A DNA stretch of 64,000 bases from Carposina sasakii (GCA_014607495.2 CP053163.1:2956716-3020715), one strand, 5' to 3'. Counted from the first letter of the stretch, positions 1 to 11,642 are shown. The notes: generated from the letters alone by a model not told the origin. A program made the numbers and translations.

Positions 1-304
1 AGTAGTAAGTACAAGGTTATCTTTGTTTGTAACTAAGTCATGAAGAACATGCAAGGACGTGGAATTGTTATCATCATACATGACTTCTAATTGCGCACGA
101 AATTGTGCATGACTGTATGTATGTCATGTACTGTATCAACAATTATTTGGGTTGAAACGGACATACTAATAAAAAAAAACTGTATAGGCGACTTGCCAAG
201 GTGAGAGATATCGCGAACAAACATAATAGCTCCTACAAGAGTTTATATTCGTATTCTTAGTTGCTTACTTAAGTGAAGGTGCCCGTGTGTGAGGTGGTAT
301 TTTT

Positions 305-430
305 TTTAATATTAAATAGGCTTACGCTTGGCCACAACGCGCCTGATGGTAAGCACCGCTGCAGTCTAAGATGGAGCGCGCTTGCCTAAAAGAAACCGGT
401 TCACTCTCGACTTCAAGACCGCAACTGCAA
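305..430 (+). repeat. Other interspersed repeat next to family B
   Basis: CGCGCCTGATGGTAAGCACC, then TCTAAGATGGAGCGCGCTTG and TTCACTCTCGACTTCAAGAC. I recognise this composition from lepidopteran dispersed repeats, but no second copy was found here, so classification is open. Confidence 0.4.
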
Positions 431-432
431 TA

Positions 433-608
433 TTAGTAGCCATAACTGCAAGATCATAAAGGAGATCTAAGCCACTTTTAGTACTTACAGCGGGATAGAT
501 AGATGTAAGTAATCAGTAACATATTGCTAGTTCATCGTCTGATAGAATGCACCAGAGCTCTTTAGTCAACTCTTACGACATGCGCGGAAGGAGATGCAGC
601 TGATGTAT
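433..608 (+). repeat. Repeat family B, copy 1
   Basis: Family B is an unclassified, SINE-sized dispersed repeat. In plus order its blocks are ACGGCTGTGTTCCC, GGTAGCCAGAACTGCAGGAT, GAAGGAGATC, GCATAGCGGAGACAG, AGTGACAAGTTGCTAGC, GAGAGAATGCCCGAGTTCC, CTTAGTCGACTCTTACGACA and GGAAGGAGATGCAGCTGATG. There is no open frame. This copy lacks the first block and is diverged in the centre. Confidence 0.7.
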
Positions 609-814
609 GTTGTTAGTATCTTAGATGTACTTGTGTATCAACATAAATCTAGTAATCAACTGTGCCATCTCATCAAAATATTATTATATTATAACAGAAA
701 TAAGTAACCTTACACGCATCCGACTTATGTAGATACCTAATTATGATCTAACAACAATGTTACTAATTAGTCGATAAAGATAAAAATAAATAATCTTGTT
801 GCGATTTTATTTAG

Positions 815-950
815 GCTAAAGCAAAGTCCCGTGCTGATGCGGGGTTGCACTGGAATACATCAGCTGCATCTCCTTCTGTGCATACGTAAGAGTCGACTAG
901 GGAACTCAGGGGCGTTCTCTCAGGCGATGAGCTTGCAACTTAACACTGTT
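815..950 (-). repeat. Repeat family B, copy 2 (3' half)
   Basis: Inverted: GTGCTGATGCGGGGTTGCAC, ATACATCAGCTGCATCTCC, GTAAGAGTCGAC and GGGGCGTTCTCTCAGGCGAT. The other half is missing. Confidence 0.7.
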
Positions 951-1002
951 AGTTAGCTGCTGCTATATATAGCTGTGGAATGTCCTTCGTGATAGTCATG
1001 TG

Positions 1003-1334
1003 TATACAGGTGTTTTTTCGTTGCCACCCTTTACGAAGAGTATGTACTCTATACATCAAATAAAGTAAGTTTATGTCAAAAAATTGCTGGGAAACGATGT
1101 TATTTTTTTTTAATTCATTACTTGATCGGGCGGAATTTATAGTGTCTAGTATTTGTGTTAGTTTTTTTATGTGCATTTATGCAAAAAAACGCAGTCTATT
1201 TACTCAACTTTGGACCCTAATATCTTGGGAACCAGATACTTTCCAGGTATGCTTCTATGGAGAAAAATGATCATGATCATGTAGAGATTCTGTGGTATTC
1301 GGGGACGTTGACGACCACAAAACATCCTGTATAA
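1003..1334 (+). mobile_element. TIR element family E, shorter copy
   Basis: TATACAGGTGTTTTTTCGTT at the left and AAAACATCCTGTATA at the right are inverted ends. The internal blocks ACTCTATACATCAAATAAAG and ATTTACTCAACTTTGGACCC match the copies at 14355 and 34455. An internal stretch with GACAGATATTAATTATTTC is deleted. Confidence 0.7.
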
Positions 1335-3039
1335 TTTTTTTCACCAGGACAATGGTAGGTAGGTACAATACTGATCTATTCCCAAAAAAGTGGCTTAACT
1401 GGGCTATTTTGATCGCAGGGGAAAATTCAGCCACTTTCTAATCTTAATATCCAGAAGGTCCAGTCAATTAACCGATCAGTTTAAAAAACTACGGATATAC
1501 AAATAATCCAGACCTCTATAGTACATAACCATTGCACTTACGTATAGGTATATTATGTACCAACCAAGTTACCTTTAAAACGACGAAAAATCGCAACAAA
1601 CTTTTCGCTTGTAAAAAATAGTGGCTAACGACTTCACTGTAGCGCCACATTCAACAATTTTACAGCAACTTGGACTATACTTTCGGTACTTCCACGCACT
1701 AGTGCCCACCGTATCGTGACGGTGGCGATTTACTGTTCTTGTTTTATCGGAAATACGTGAAAAAACGTAACGAACGTATGTGTGTTTGTCAAGCGTTGTT
1801 GACTTGGATTAGCACATGGATGTTGCGTAACGGCGAAAATGTTAACTACTTGCGTGCGCAATGTGTTTACTTTGTGCTAATTTTACTAGACTATTTTGGC
1901 AAATTCTGTAGACCAACAATAATAACATATTTTATAGGTATTATCTAAAATTAAAAACTTAGTTATTACCCGAGGAGAGTTTGCATCAGCTAGGCAGCCG
2001 GTCGTAAAACAAACGCCAAAGTTTCGAAAGAAGCAAATAACGCAGTGGCATGGTCTAAGCTCTCATTTTTGACACGTTTTTCAAGTTTCTACTACTCACT
2101 AATTAAATTAAATAATAATTATTTCTCTTGAATGTAAAAGAAAATGGTACCTATCATGTAAATGGGCTTTTAGGAACAATGTTTGACGTAATAATAAATT
2201 AATTGATACTTATATTTACTTATATTTGTTAACCCTTTTCTATATTAATCTACTCCTTGTTGACAACTTTGTAATTTACACAAAACATTAAACAAACAAA
2301 ACCCTGCAAAATAGATGGAAATAAATGAGCGCAGTGACTTCGCGTTTACTAATTGTCAACGCTTCATTTTATGGGGTGGTAAACTAACTTACAAAGACAT
2401 ATTGCGGGCGCTAGTTTCCATACAAACTTGTCGATTGACCTCATGTTTTCCCAGTTGTTTCTCATAGCCGAGTTGTATGTTTAGTTGAGGGGTTGTTGGA
2501 GAGAATCTGAATTTAGCAAGGCAAAAGTAATGAGTGATAGTGCTATATCATTGTAAGAATGGATGGTTTTTGTTTAAGTGTACAAGATTTTTAGTTACAA
2601 ATGAGTTTTCTTTTTGTAAGAAGAAAAATTCTAAATTGTAAAAAAAAAAAAAGAAGTCCGCGATTTTTGCAGTCAAATTAATCACCGCTTGGAACTTATG
2701 TACTTTAAAGATTTGAACATTGAAGTGCCTAAACCTCATAATCATCAATGGTCGAAACTTCAATCATACTCAACCACTTAAAACTAACTATATAAGTCAA
2801 ATATCAAAGTACTACCATCCCTCACCGGAGCGCCCTTAAGGGAAAAATTATCACAAATAATACGAGCATTAGTATTTGAATTATGATCCATTAGATACCT
2901 GCTTAATTTTATTAACTTATGCATTGAGTACGCCAAAAAAAAATATTTGAAGAAAGACAGAAAAATGTATTAAATTTGTATCACTACCAGAGCTGCCATA
3001 ACAGTACCGCCATCTAGTAAGTCCAAGACAAAGTATAGA
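1335..3039. other. No gene recognised
   Basis: AT-rich sequence with short homopolymer runs (A12 near 2640). Open frames are short and lack family resemblance. Confidence 0.5.
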
Positions 3040-3185
3040 TGAGTACAAAAACAACGCATGCGCGGTTGCGTGCGGAGGCTCCAAAACGGTGCGCTTGCGC
3101 AACTACGCGCTCCAGCGCACATCCAGGCCGGGTGATCACTTCCTCTGTGCACACGTCCTCGCCTTGCTTGATGGGTTCCACTTGG
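3040..3185. other. GC-rich patch, possible exon relic or repeat
   Basis: An island of high GC (CGGTTGCGTGCGGAGGCTCC, GCGCTCCAGCGCACATCCAG) in AT-rich DNA. The minus strand is open through about 50 codons (HQVEPIKQGEDVCTEEVITR and onward), but I see no polypyrimidine tract or convincing splice pair, and no family is recognised. Confidence 0.3.
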
Positions 3186-3533
3186 TGACTTATGATTGTA
3201 TCTAATTTATTTATTATTATTATCTTTTTATTAACTTTAAAATTCACGCTTATATATAACCAACCAGCAAGTACCACCAGTAATCAGCAACCAGCAAGTA
3301 AAGCTGCTGGTGGGTCACTAGTTATAAATAAGTGTAATTTATTAATAACAATTACATTACCTGTACATTTACTTAAATTACTTATAGTTTCACTTGCTGG
3401 AACCTGATCCCAAAAAATAAAGCGTTCACCCCACCTGGATCCACCTAAGGATACAAAAAAAGAGTAATAAAAAAAACGATCTCGGTATGTAAGTACAATG
3501 ATATCTTTCTAAAAACAAAAATTATCCTCCTAA

Positions 3534-3882
3534 GACCCCGAGTGCAAAATTTTGTACAAAATAAAATACTTATATCAGACCCAGCTTTGTAATATAATTT
3601 ATAGTAGTGACCGCCCAGTGTACAAAATTTTGTATTTATTCTTTTAGCTTATGTAGTTTTTTACAAATCTTATCGCGACTGGTCTCACATGTTAAAATTA
3701 CTTGATTAGTCTATATTGTATATGTTATCAATGCTGCCAACAAAAATGTCCCTTAGATACTTGGTATTATGGTAAACATACTCTCTAAATCCTAAAAGGC
3801 GTAGCTTCAAATTTATGAAGTTTTATGTCTCTGGGTCTGACTGCAAAAAATTAATTTGTACATAATTTTGGACAGTGGGTTT
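3534..3882. mobile_element. Candidate MITE with imperfect ~50-bp inverted ends
   Basis: Left GTGCAAAATTTTGTACAAAA with TATCAGACCCAGC, and right CTGGGTCTGACTGCAAAAAA with TTTGTACATAATTTTGGACA, pair as inverted ends with gaps. A third related block lies at 3617-3640, where TACAAAATTTTGTA is a perfect palindrome. No second copy was seen. Confidence 0.45.
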
Positions 3883-4080
3883 TCACGACTAGCTAGGGTT
3901 AAAATTACCGCGCGGGCACTATTCGTAGCGCGTGCTACGGACTACGAAATTACTACGCGGAAGTCGATACTGTCATAGTTTTCTCTACATGGGTGTATTA
4001 TATAAATTCTTTACCAATCACGTATTTATGCAATGCGGTTACAGGGATTTAGGACTTAGACAATATAAATCATTATAGGA

Positions 4081-4115
4081 ACGACAGCGAAGTTCGTAAA
4101 GTTATCGAATCGTTT
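4081..4115 (+). repeat. Short dispersed repeat, partner at 61028
   Basis: ACGACAGCGAAGTTCGTAAA-GTTATCGAATCG matches the minus strand at 61028-61064 over about 32 bases with a few differences. Confidence 0.5.
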
Positions 4116-4374
4116 CCTCCAATAGGAAGCCGCCATTCTGCGCGTTTGTTAAATGACAATATAAAGTCTAACCGCCATTGGTGTCTTTTTATACATATAT
4201 AATTTATTTTAATTTTATTTAGAGGAAGCTATGACCATCGTCAAGTGGAATAAACCAGTATCCACGATGAATCCTCTAAACGTATCACTTTCATCAATAG
4301 TATCACTGCATGATCTCAAGATTTATTAAAGACCTTGGCGTTAGTATCTGTATGATATAGTTTTACATAGTTCC

Positions 4375-4530
4375 ATACCCATAGGGTAAAAACGGCACCT
4401 ATTTTGCCGAAGCAAAGCAGAAGCAGTGCGACAGCGAAAATTGTATAATAACCTCGTTGAAATGTCAATTCCTTTAAAATTTTGCACAATGTATGCTATC
4501 GCATTACTTTTGCTGGTTACGTAGGTACGT
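4375..4530. repeat. Family F, diverged copy
   Basis: GCCGAAGCAAAGCAGAAGC, GACAGCGAAAATTGTA and, on the other side, GCACAATGTATGCTATCGCA-TTACTTTTGCTGG: the same inverted layout with mismatches. Confidence 0.55.
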
Positions 4531-5104
4531 ATAGGCCTATTACATGTCACCGGGATAAACTATTCTTGGTTTTTATATACACAGAGACCAATTGAGAACA
4601 TCCTCTTTTTTTGAAGTCGGTTAAAAATTTACGAAATCGTATGTATACCTAATGTTATATTACGATGTTCCTATTGTTATATATTATTAAGTTATAATAA
4701 TATGTGTTTTATTATTTGGAATACTATTTATGTTTTTAATTACTGACAATTTACCAATTTTTTCCTGAAATAAACAATTTTTATTTTTCATTTTATTGCC
4801 TGAAACGAAACGATCACGTTTTGCTGCCGGTGCGGCTGAAGCAACATGTAAAATTCCTGATGTCCTGTAGTTAGTTTGAAGGTTTGCATTGAGGATGCAC
4901 TTTCCACTGCAGCCGTGACTCACAGTCTTTATTGATATCACTATTTACATTTCGAGGCCAGTTGAATATGTACGGATTGCAAAACATAGCACTAATAAGA
5001 TAGCACAAATATTGAAGTCGTGGGCGGCCGCTAGTATCGAATGATTGTCTTGTCGATGGTTAAAGTTATTCTAAAACAAATAGGTACTTACTTGTACTTT
5101 ACTG

Positions 5105-5245
5105 GTAGTATGTGGCGTTCCTTAGGCGCTGAGCTACCAACTTGTCATTCATCTTTTACATCTAGCCCGCTATATTAAACGTGGCTGTAGGATCTGTTTC
5201 GTGATCCTGCACTTCTGGCTATTCCGTTTTAGAAGCACAGTCGGT
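5105..5245 (-). repeat. Repeat family B, fragment
   Basis: Inverted 5' half: TTAGGCGCTGAGCTACCAAC, AAACGTGGCTGTAGGATC, TTTCGTGATCCTGCACTTCT and GAAGCACAGTCGG. Confidence 0.6.
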
Positions 5246-5635
5246 TATTGTATCTAAATAAAAAATCGGTAGGCATACGGATCGTTCACATGAGACATTT
5301 GAAAATTAAAAAGTTTAAGTATAATATGTTTATTATGTTTAGCGGAAACTGGGTAGAAGTTTTATAATTAAGTACTAGTAATTTTATAGTCTGACTGTAC
5401 CTGCTAAACTATAAATAAATAGATGGTCCTTTGCAAATATTTTTGCAATTAAAAAAACGTTTCCGTTATTTTTTACCGCATTTTTTGGCAATGATATGTT
5501 CTTTCGGATGTAGGAAGTTAAAAGAAACAATTCAGTATCAAGGTAGGTATGTAATGTACTTATTATAATGACAAGAGGGTATTTATTCATAGTATTGCGG
5601 AATTATATTAGAAATCAGGCAGTTAGAGGCACTGT

Positions 5636-5748
5636 AGGCGATCACCGGTAGCACGCACTGGTTAAATACCTTCGTCTTTAGGGACTGGGGTATTTTAGAC
5701 ACAAATTCGCTTCGTTAGTTTCCCGAACGCTATTTCTATAGGTAACTA
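5636..5748 (-). mobile_element. RTE LINE fragment (same family as 28184-28700)
   Basis: Read on the minus strand it matches about 100 bases at the 5' end of the LINE remnant at 28184: AAATAGCGTTCGGGAAACT, then the AAAGACGAAGGTATT and GTGCGTGCT blocks. Alignment then breaks with a short deletion. Both copies begin at nearly the same point. Confidence 0.75.
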
Positions 5749-6683
5749 TACTGATTTAACTTGAAGTTTTCATAATCCCATTGTCTTTTCACATACCATT
5801 ACTTTGACAATATTCGAACCATTAGTGAATTACAAACAAAATCCTAACAAAACGTACGGCGCCACTTCCTATACATTACCGGCATATAACCAGGCAGACT
5901 TTAAAGTAAGTTTTCCGCCGTTTTTAATGGTTTGCTAGGAAAATGTCTTGCCGGCCGTAACCAGTGGGTCGTTATGAATGTCTTAATGGAGGACATTACA
6001 CAAACACATTAAGGGGATCAGCCCTGGAACAGGATTAGTGTGGTTTAAGGCACGAGCGGTAAGCAAGGAGAGAACATAATATACCTAGTAGCGGTTTAAC
6101 GTCTTTGGAATGACTTTGCGATGCGACTGTTATCAAAATTGACAAAAAAAGGATTATTTGTGAATAAAAATGTACATTTTCACTACAATGAATTGGCACA
6201 CCTGTGCGTATTTAGTGTTTTCAAATACCTATGGTAAAGTACGCCCGATATTTCTTATCGGGCAGCTTTCGAGACCTATGTTCAGCAGTAGGCTTCTTAT
6301 GCCTGAAAGTATGATGATGAATAAGTACCTACATAAAATATTTTCTTTTTTAAACACATACTGTAATTTTTCGAATATAAACCAGTTAAATGACGTCTAA
6401 AAACTATTAAGGTCCCTTCTTTCCTACCCTACTGCGAACTCGAAATAGCTTTTATAATCCCTCTCACCGCTTATGACTTGTGCTACTAAAGTGGTATTTT
6501 TTTCGAAAGCCATCCTGGTAGCATTTGCTGATACTTATAATATTATGATTAAATGTCTTAGCGTGGCGTGACTAAACGGAATTAAAAAATAATGGTAAAA
6601 GAAAAATAAAGAAAGTAATCTTTTTCCTAAGACAGCAGGTTAGGCTTTGGACCTTAGCCAATATGCTTACAATATAAATATAA

Positions 6684-6962
6684 TCAGTATTGTGTCACAT
6701 CAACTTAGGTTATCTTAAAGAATTAATCTTCAAATTAAAATTTAGTGATTGTCTTTTGGAAAATGATTCAGTGAGGTCGGCATATCTAATAATTTTCATT
6801 ATAAATATAGGTATATGGGTTTTATTGCGTGCCTATATGACATTAATTTACTATTACAATGACCATCCAAAAGAACCAAACCTCCAAAGATATTATGAAC
6901 AAACACGTCAAAATACAAAAAACATTCGTGAAGCTATCAAAAACAAAAAAATATCACCCTAA
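6684..6962 (+). CDS. Candidate small membrane protein exon (unrecognised)
   Basis: The frame is open from 6684 to the TAA at 6960-6962. From 6690 it reads a short basic segment, then AYLIIFIINIGIWVLLRAYM-TLIYYY (about residues 31-56, a good single membrane span), then a charged tail NDHPKEPNLQRYYEQTRQNT and KNIREAIKNKK. The only in-frame ATG lies inside the membrane segment, so as a gene it would need an upstream exon. Possible 3' splice sites are TAATCAG at 6681-6687 and CAACTTAG at about 6701-6708. No family is recognised and no poly-A signal lies close by. It could be chance, though the membrane span followed by a polar tail is more protein-like than other frames here. Confidence 0.2.
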   Translation, partial: SVLCHINLGYLKELIFKLKFSDCLLENDSVRSAYLIIFIINIGIWVLLRAYMTLIYYYNDHPKEPNLQRYYEQTRQNTKNIREAIKNKKISP

Positions 6963-8034
6963 TTTGTAAAAATGGCGTCATTTCCTCGATGGACAGCCGC
7001 ACCCTTCCTTTCGTGTCTCACAACAATGTATTGAGGTTTGACAAGGCGATAAATGTCAGTTACGACCATATCAAATACGCGGAACGCGATCTACACCCTG
7101 TATAGAGAGCAACAAGTTAGTGTGTACAAGGTGTTTCTGGATTAAAAGTAAAATTTTATTCAATAATTTGCTTAGTTTTATTTTTAATCCTTAGGTATAT
7201 CCTAGATATCTAATATTTGAAAGTGTTGATAAATTGAATTGGCATGAAAAAATTGCTGAAACTTGTAGACGGTAGAATATTTTTCATCTGGAGTTACATA
7301 GGTGTTTCATGAAAATTTTAGGCCAGTACAAAGAGCATGTTAAAAATGGCCTGAAACGCTTAGAGAAAATGACGGTGTCTCGTTGATTTTCTCAACATGG
7401 TAGCGAACCACTGTACCCCCTAGAAAGTTTTTTTAAATACTTTATAGCTTCATCTCTATATCTGTACAAACAAAATTAAGTTTACCGGCCAAGCCCTCAA
7501 AGCTGGGCAAATAGGGGGAGCGTAAAAAAATTACCCCAAAAAAATAATAACACGGACTTAGCGGCTTTTACCGGGGATTCCCGCATAAATAATGATAAAG
7601 GGAAATTAAATCAAAGTCTTATTACAATATTAAAAGTTTCAAAGGCATTTTTTTATGATTTTTTATGTCTCGCAAGTTCGTTTTTGGCTATATATCAGTC
7701 AATTTGGTTAAATGGAGGGACGAAACATCCCTGTTTTAGGGGTTAGTTGTTTTATTAAGATTTTTTTTGGAATAATGGTTTTTATTAATTAATGAATGTG
7801 ACAGTTATTGGCGTGTTATTTTGTGAAGTATTTTTGTTTTGTATTATACGTACCTATAATTATATTGAAAAAGCATTGAAATTAGAATTGACTGCCGTTA
7901 TAAATCATCTTTGTTAATGATCATTTTATTATGTAATTTTCTGTAGGTACAAAAAAAACTTTCTGACACACCTCTTTCGCTTCATCTACTTTGTCGTTTG
8001 TACACAATCTCTGGTTTTTAAAATGAAATATATT
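6963..8034. other. No gene recognised
   Basis: AT-rich. Element-like termini are visible at 7095 (ACACCCTGTATAGAG) and 7125 (ACAAGGTGTTTCTGG), but no paired element could be closed. Confidence 0.45.
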
Positions 8035-8400
8035 ACTAGTGGACGCCCACGAATCCGTCCGCGTGGACTACAGAAAAAATAAAATGTCGAAATTATCCGC
8101 GATAAAAAAAATCCCGGGATAAAAAGTATATATATTAAGTGGGACCTGTCACAATATATTCCTGAAAACTGTATGGAAGTCGGTTCAGCAGTTTCTGAGA
8201 TTAGCGTGCACAAACGCACAGACAAACAAACAAAAAATCTAAAAAACATTATTTTGGGTACTATTCCGTTGATAAAGGTCTCCTACAATATTTTTTGTAT
8301 ATACCTCATATGCCTTCCATGTACAGACAGCGACCCTTTACTCATTTTTATTACATGTATAGATATAGATAGATATTTTTTTGTAATAATAAAAGATATC
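8035..8400 (-). mobile_element. MITE-like family A, copy 1
   Basis: It begins ACTAGTGGACGCCCACGAAT and runs through TTATCCGCGATAAAA, ATTCCTGAAAACTGTATGGA and CGCACAGACAAACAAACAAA. It matches the inverted layout of the copies at 16730 and 40598 and has no coding capacity. The family resembles the widespread lepidopteran elements whose end reads GCGGGCGTCCACTAGT. Confidence 0.7.
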
Positions 8401-8847
8401 AAGAGAAAAGCTCATCTTTACCTAATACATTGACTAATAGCGATGGTAAAGAAAAATGTACACGACAGATACAATATGAAGAAAGAAACAAAGTGTGTTT
8501 AAGTATTTTCAAAATAAACTAAACAATCAAATACCAAAATAAGATTCATTAAACAAACAAAACACCGTACCTCTATATTTCTGCCAATTCCCGCTAAACC
8601 TTGTCGTCCCATGGGCCAGGCCGAAGCCGAGGCCGAAAATAAACTATGCCGAATATCCACAGCGACCACAAAACCGATAGTTTAAGAATATTCACGGGAT
8701 AAATTAAACAGCACTCGTAGCAGCGCAGATTTCCCTAATGGTTGACCGTTTGGTATAGTGCGGCTAGAGGAATTTGATGCTTTTGATACTATAGAAATAA
8801 ATAGGTTATTACTATGTGCCGAATACTACTCGTGTATAGATACTTGC

Positions 8848-9062
8848 CGTGTGGCCGACGCACAGTAGATTAGCACCTCCTCATGTTTGCCTATGGCTAT
8901 CATAAGAGGCGTTTAAAGGTTTCCAGGAAGTGGCCTCCTGTATTGACAACATAGTCCGAAAATCAGCGTAAAGACTATGGGAAAAAACTTTCTTATGGCA
9001 GAAGCCTAGTGCCCCGGGAGAAGCCTTTGTCCAATTATTGCAGCCTATTATAGGCTGATGTG
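8848..9062 (+). mobile_element. Family D SINE, diverged copy
   Basis: Recognisable by GCCGTGTGGCCG, GTTTCCAGGAAGTGGC, TGACAACATAGTCCGAAAAT and TTGTCCAATTATTGCAGCCT. It is much more decayed than the 17801 and 35232 copies. Confidence 0.55.
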
Positions 9063-9357
9063 TGCAACAGTCACATAAATCGGCTTTATTAGCTACTTAT
9101 CAAAACTGCTCAGTCCTACTACAAGTCGGCCGGTCCCGTATGTTCGCTGTAAGACAAGACGCATGGCATAGGCTAGCACTCTCGGGAAGCTACCTATAGC
9201 TTCGTATTATTATTGCTTTTACACCTTTATGAAGCTACACAGTTTGAAATCTTTAGAAAAGATTTTCAAATGAAGAGAATACTTTTCCATGTGTATTTTC
9301 TACAAAGACAAACGTTGTAGAAACTCTTTGCTAAATAACATTCTCAAGTTGAACTAA

Positions 9358-9440
9358 GTATACAGGGTGTAACAAAAAGGGTATGTTTATATTTACATAG
9401 CTTTTCGCTTAACATACCCTTTTTGTTACACCCTGTATAC
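9358..9440. mobile_element. Perfect 30-bp palindromic (foldback) element
   Basis: Left arm 9358-9387 and right arm 9411-9440 are exact reverse complements (GTATACAGGGTGTAACAAAA, then AGGGTATGTT), with a 23-base spacer. The ACAGGGTGTAACAAAA end recurs at 40543. It is probably two termini of a DNA element joined head to head after internal deletion. Confidence 0.8.
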
Positions 9441-9997
9441 AAAAATTATCAAAACTACATTCTAAGATCCTTATTACTATTAATCTTTCGCCTCTTTTAT
9501 AATTCTTAAAAAGAGGTAAAATCAACTTCACATATAAATATAGGTAATAAGAAATCGTGGCCACAAAACTTTTTAAGCTAACAACAAAAGTATCCGAAAT
9601 TAAAACTGTTGGTATGTAACGTAATTTGGCCTTAAAATATATCCCGGTGTTGAAAAATGACGTCACATATGACAGGGACGGCATAAAAAGGCAATTTACG
9701 CCGAAAAAAGGCATAAAAGCCGAAGTTTAACTTACGGGCAATATTATCAATTTGCTTCTCATACATATATTCATGGTGGCAAGCGGCAGGTCATATAATT
9801 TATATGTGAAAGGAGAAAACAATCATAGGAACTCGCGGACGGTTAGCCGCAGTGGGTGAAACGATATGAATAATTATAGAGGTGTGTTATTTCGGACTTG
9901 GCTTAATAAGTTTTTAAACTAATGAATAGAACTGATAACATTATACCCAAAACAGTGGATTTATGTTAGCATTTCATTAAAAAAAAAACAACTGATG

Positions 9998-10078
9998 TAT
10001 GTTGTCAATAAGGGAGGAGCTGCTACCCAACTTCCGGAAACCTCTTTAGTCGCCTTTTACGAGACCACGGGCTTACAT
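9998..10078 (-). mobile_element. Family D SINE, short diverged fragment
   Basis: The minus-strand order of the 5' half of family D is visible: TGTTGTCAATAAGGGAGGAG, then CTTCCGGAAACCTC and GTCGCCTTTTACGAGAC. Confidence 0.5.
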
Positions 10079-10702
10079 GGAGTAGTGCTTAATCAACTCT
10101 GTCGACACCACAAGACAACTGAAAACATACGGGAGCAACTGTAAATACTTTACTGACTATCACGCGAAACTTCCACGTCCACAAAAAACATAATTTCCAA
10201 CTATTTGTAGTCACCACGCCACCTATTACTTACGTTTTTCATAAGTTACATCCTAGCCAAAACTTTAGTTCCTAATTCGCTAAACGGAGCAGCCATCTCC
10301 TCTATCATCATACCTATCGTATGGTAATGTATTCCGACAGTGTGGTCGGAAGGGTAGCAGGACATTATGCATGTGGCTACGATGCTCCTCTAGGGGGCCG
10401 TTACTTATACTCGTCTTTTTAACCAGGAGTTTGCTAAGCTGAGACGGTTCGACTCACCAGAGATGTGCTGTACTTCATTGGTCGATGATGTCAATGAATG
10501 GATATGAAATGCATCCATAGCAACGTAGCATTGTGAAAATGCAGTTGTTTGGTCTGATCGCATGAAAAAACATTGTTTTTCACCTGGAAATTTTATATTC
10601 CTTTTTTGCAATAGTACTGGTGACAAATCAATGCAAATTTTCCTAAAAAAAAATATCTGAAAACCGTTCGTTATCAGCCCCTTCTGTTTTTTTTTAATAA
10701 TA

Positions 10703-10744
10703 TTCACACACTACACAACACATTAACCTACTCGTAGTCCCACA
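10703..10744 (-). mobile_element. tRNA-derived SINE (family S) tail fragment
   Basis: ATTCACACACTACACAACAC-ATTAACCTACTCGTAGTCCC matches the tail of the 30376 copy. Confidence 0.55.
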
Positions 10745-10929
10745 CACATGTCACAGACTTATTTCCCTTCGTTATAATATCAATGTAGCGTACATTAGAG
10801 AATTACGTTGGTACCTGCTATACTCGTAACGTAGGTATTAAAAACTTTTGGAAACTGGTAGGTACATTACGAAGTAATAACATACTCGTATCAGCTGTGT
10901 ACGAGTAGGTAAATAAATAATACATACAT

Positions 10930-11018
10930 AATGCTGGGTTTCACTAGAATAAATCAGCTTCATCTCCTTCTGTGCATATGTAAGAGTCGACAAACTCGGG
11001 CATTCTCTCAGGCCGTGT
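10930..11018 (-). repeat. Repeat family B, fragment
   Basis: Inverted 3' half: GGGTTTCACTAGAATAAATC, CAGCTTCATCTCCTTCTG, TAAGAGTCGAC and GGGCATTCTCTCAGGC. Confidence 0.65.
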
Positions 11019-11394
11019 TAAAGCTAGTGTTAAAACTAATTTTGTTTCTCCCTCTTCTAATCGTCCTATCTGTTTTCCTGGCCGCAGACGCTTGCCACGT
11101 GTGTTTCCCCCCCGCCCTGCTCTGCCAGTTGCCCAACCACCGCGGTACTGACCTCGCGTCTCGGCAAGTGAATTTTTGCGTGTGACAAACTGACCTACCC
11201 AATCAGAGTGCCCTTACCCTAAGAGTGGACTATATGAACTGTGAACCTAAACCCTACGATAAATTCCGCGCTGAAGAAGAAAGAAGAGAAAACACACAGG
11301 TAACTCTTTGACATTACTTCTAGAAATTTCCCCTTGGCCCAGCCCCTTCTTAAACACCTAGCAACGATCATTTATATCTATCCCCACTATGCAA

Positions 11395-11642
11395 AAGCAC
11401 GAGATCTCTTTTATGATCTTACAGAGGGCTTAGTGTGAGTTTCCACTTCGAACTCGATCGCGTTAGCGTAAAGCAGCCAACCACTCACATTTTAGCGTGA
11501 TAACGTGACGTAATAAACGCAAGAACAACGGCACTACGTGATTGGTTGGCCGCTTTACTTTAACGCGAACGAGTTCGAGGTGAAAACTCACACTAACCCC
11601 TCAGTTCCGTTTACCCCATTTAGGAACACAGCGGTGTCTATA
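11395..11642 (-). repeat. Repeat family B, split by a MITE
   Basis: The inverted family B segment GAGATCTCTTTTATGATCTT-ACAG is separated from TTCCGTTTACCCCATTTAGG and AACACAGCGGTGT by the 177-base element at 11425-11601. Removing that element and one CAG restores the layout seen in the other family B copies. Confidence 0.7.
11425..11601. mobile_element. 177-bp MITE with ~50-bp terminal inverted repeats and CAG duplication
   Basis: The left end AGGGCTTAGTGTGAGTTT and right end AAAACTCACACTAACCCCT are inverted repeats. Pairing continues inward for about 50 bases (TCGAACTCG, TCGCGTTA, GTAAAGC and GCCAACCA blocks) with few mismatches. CAG occurs at 11422-11424 and 11602-11604, the target duplication. 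There is no coding capacity, so it is a non-autonomous DNA element of unknown parent. Confidence 0.85.
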
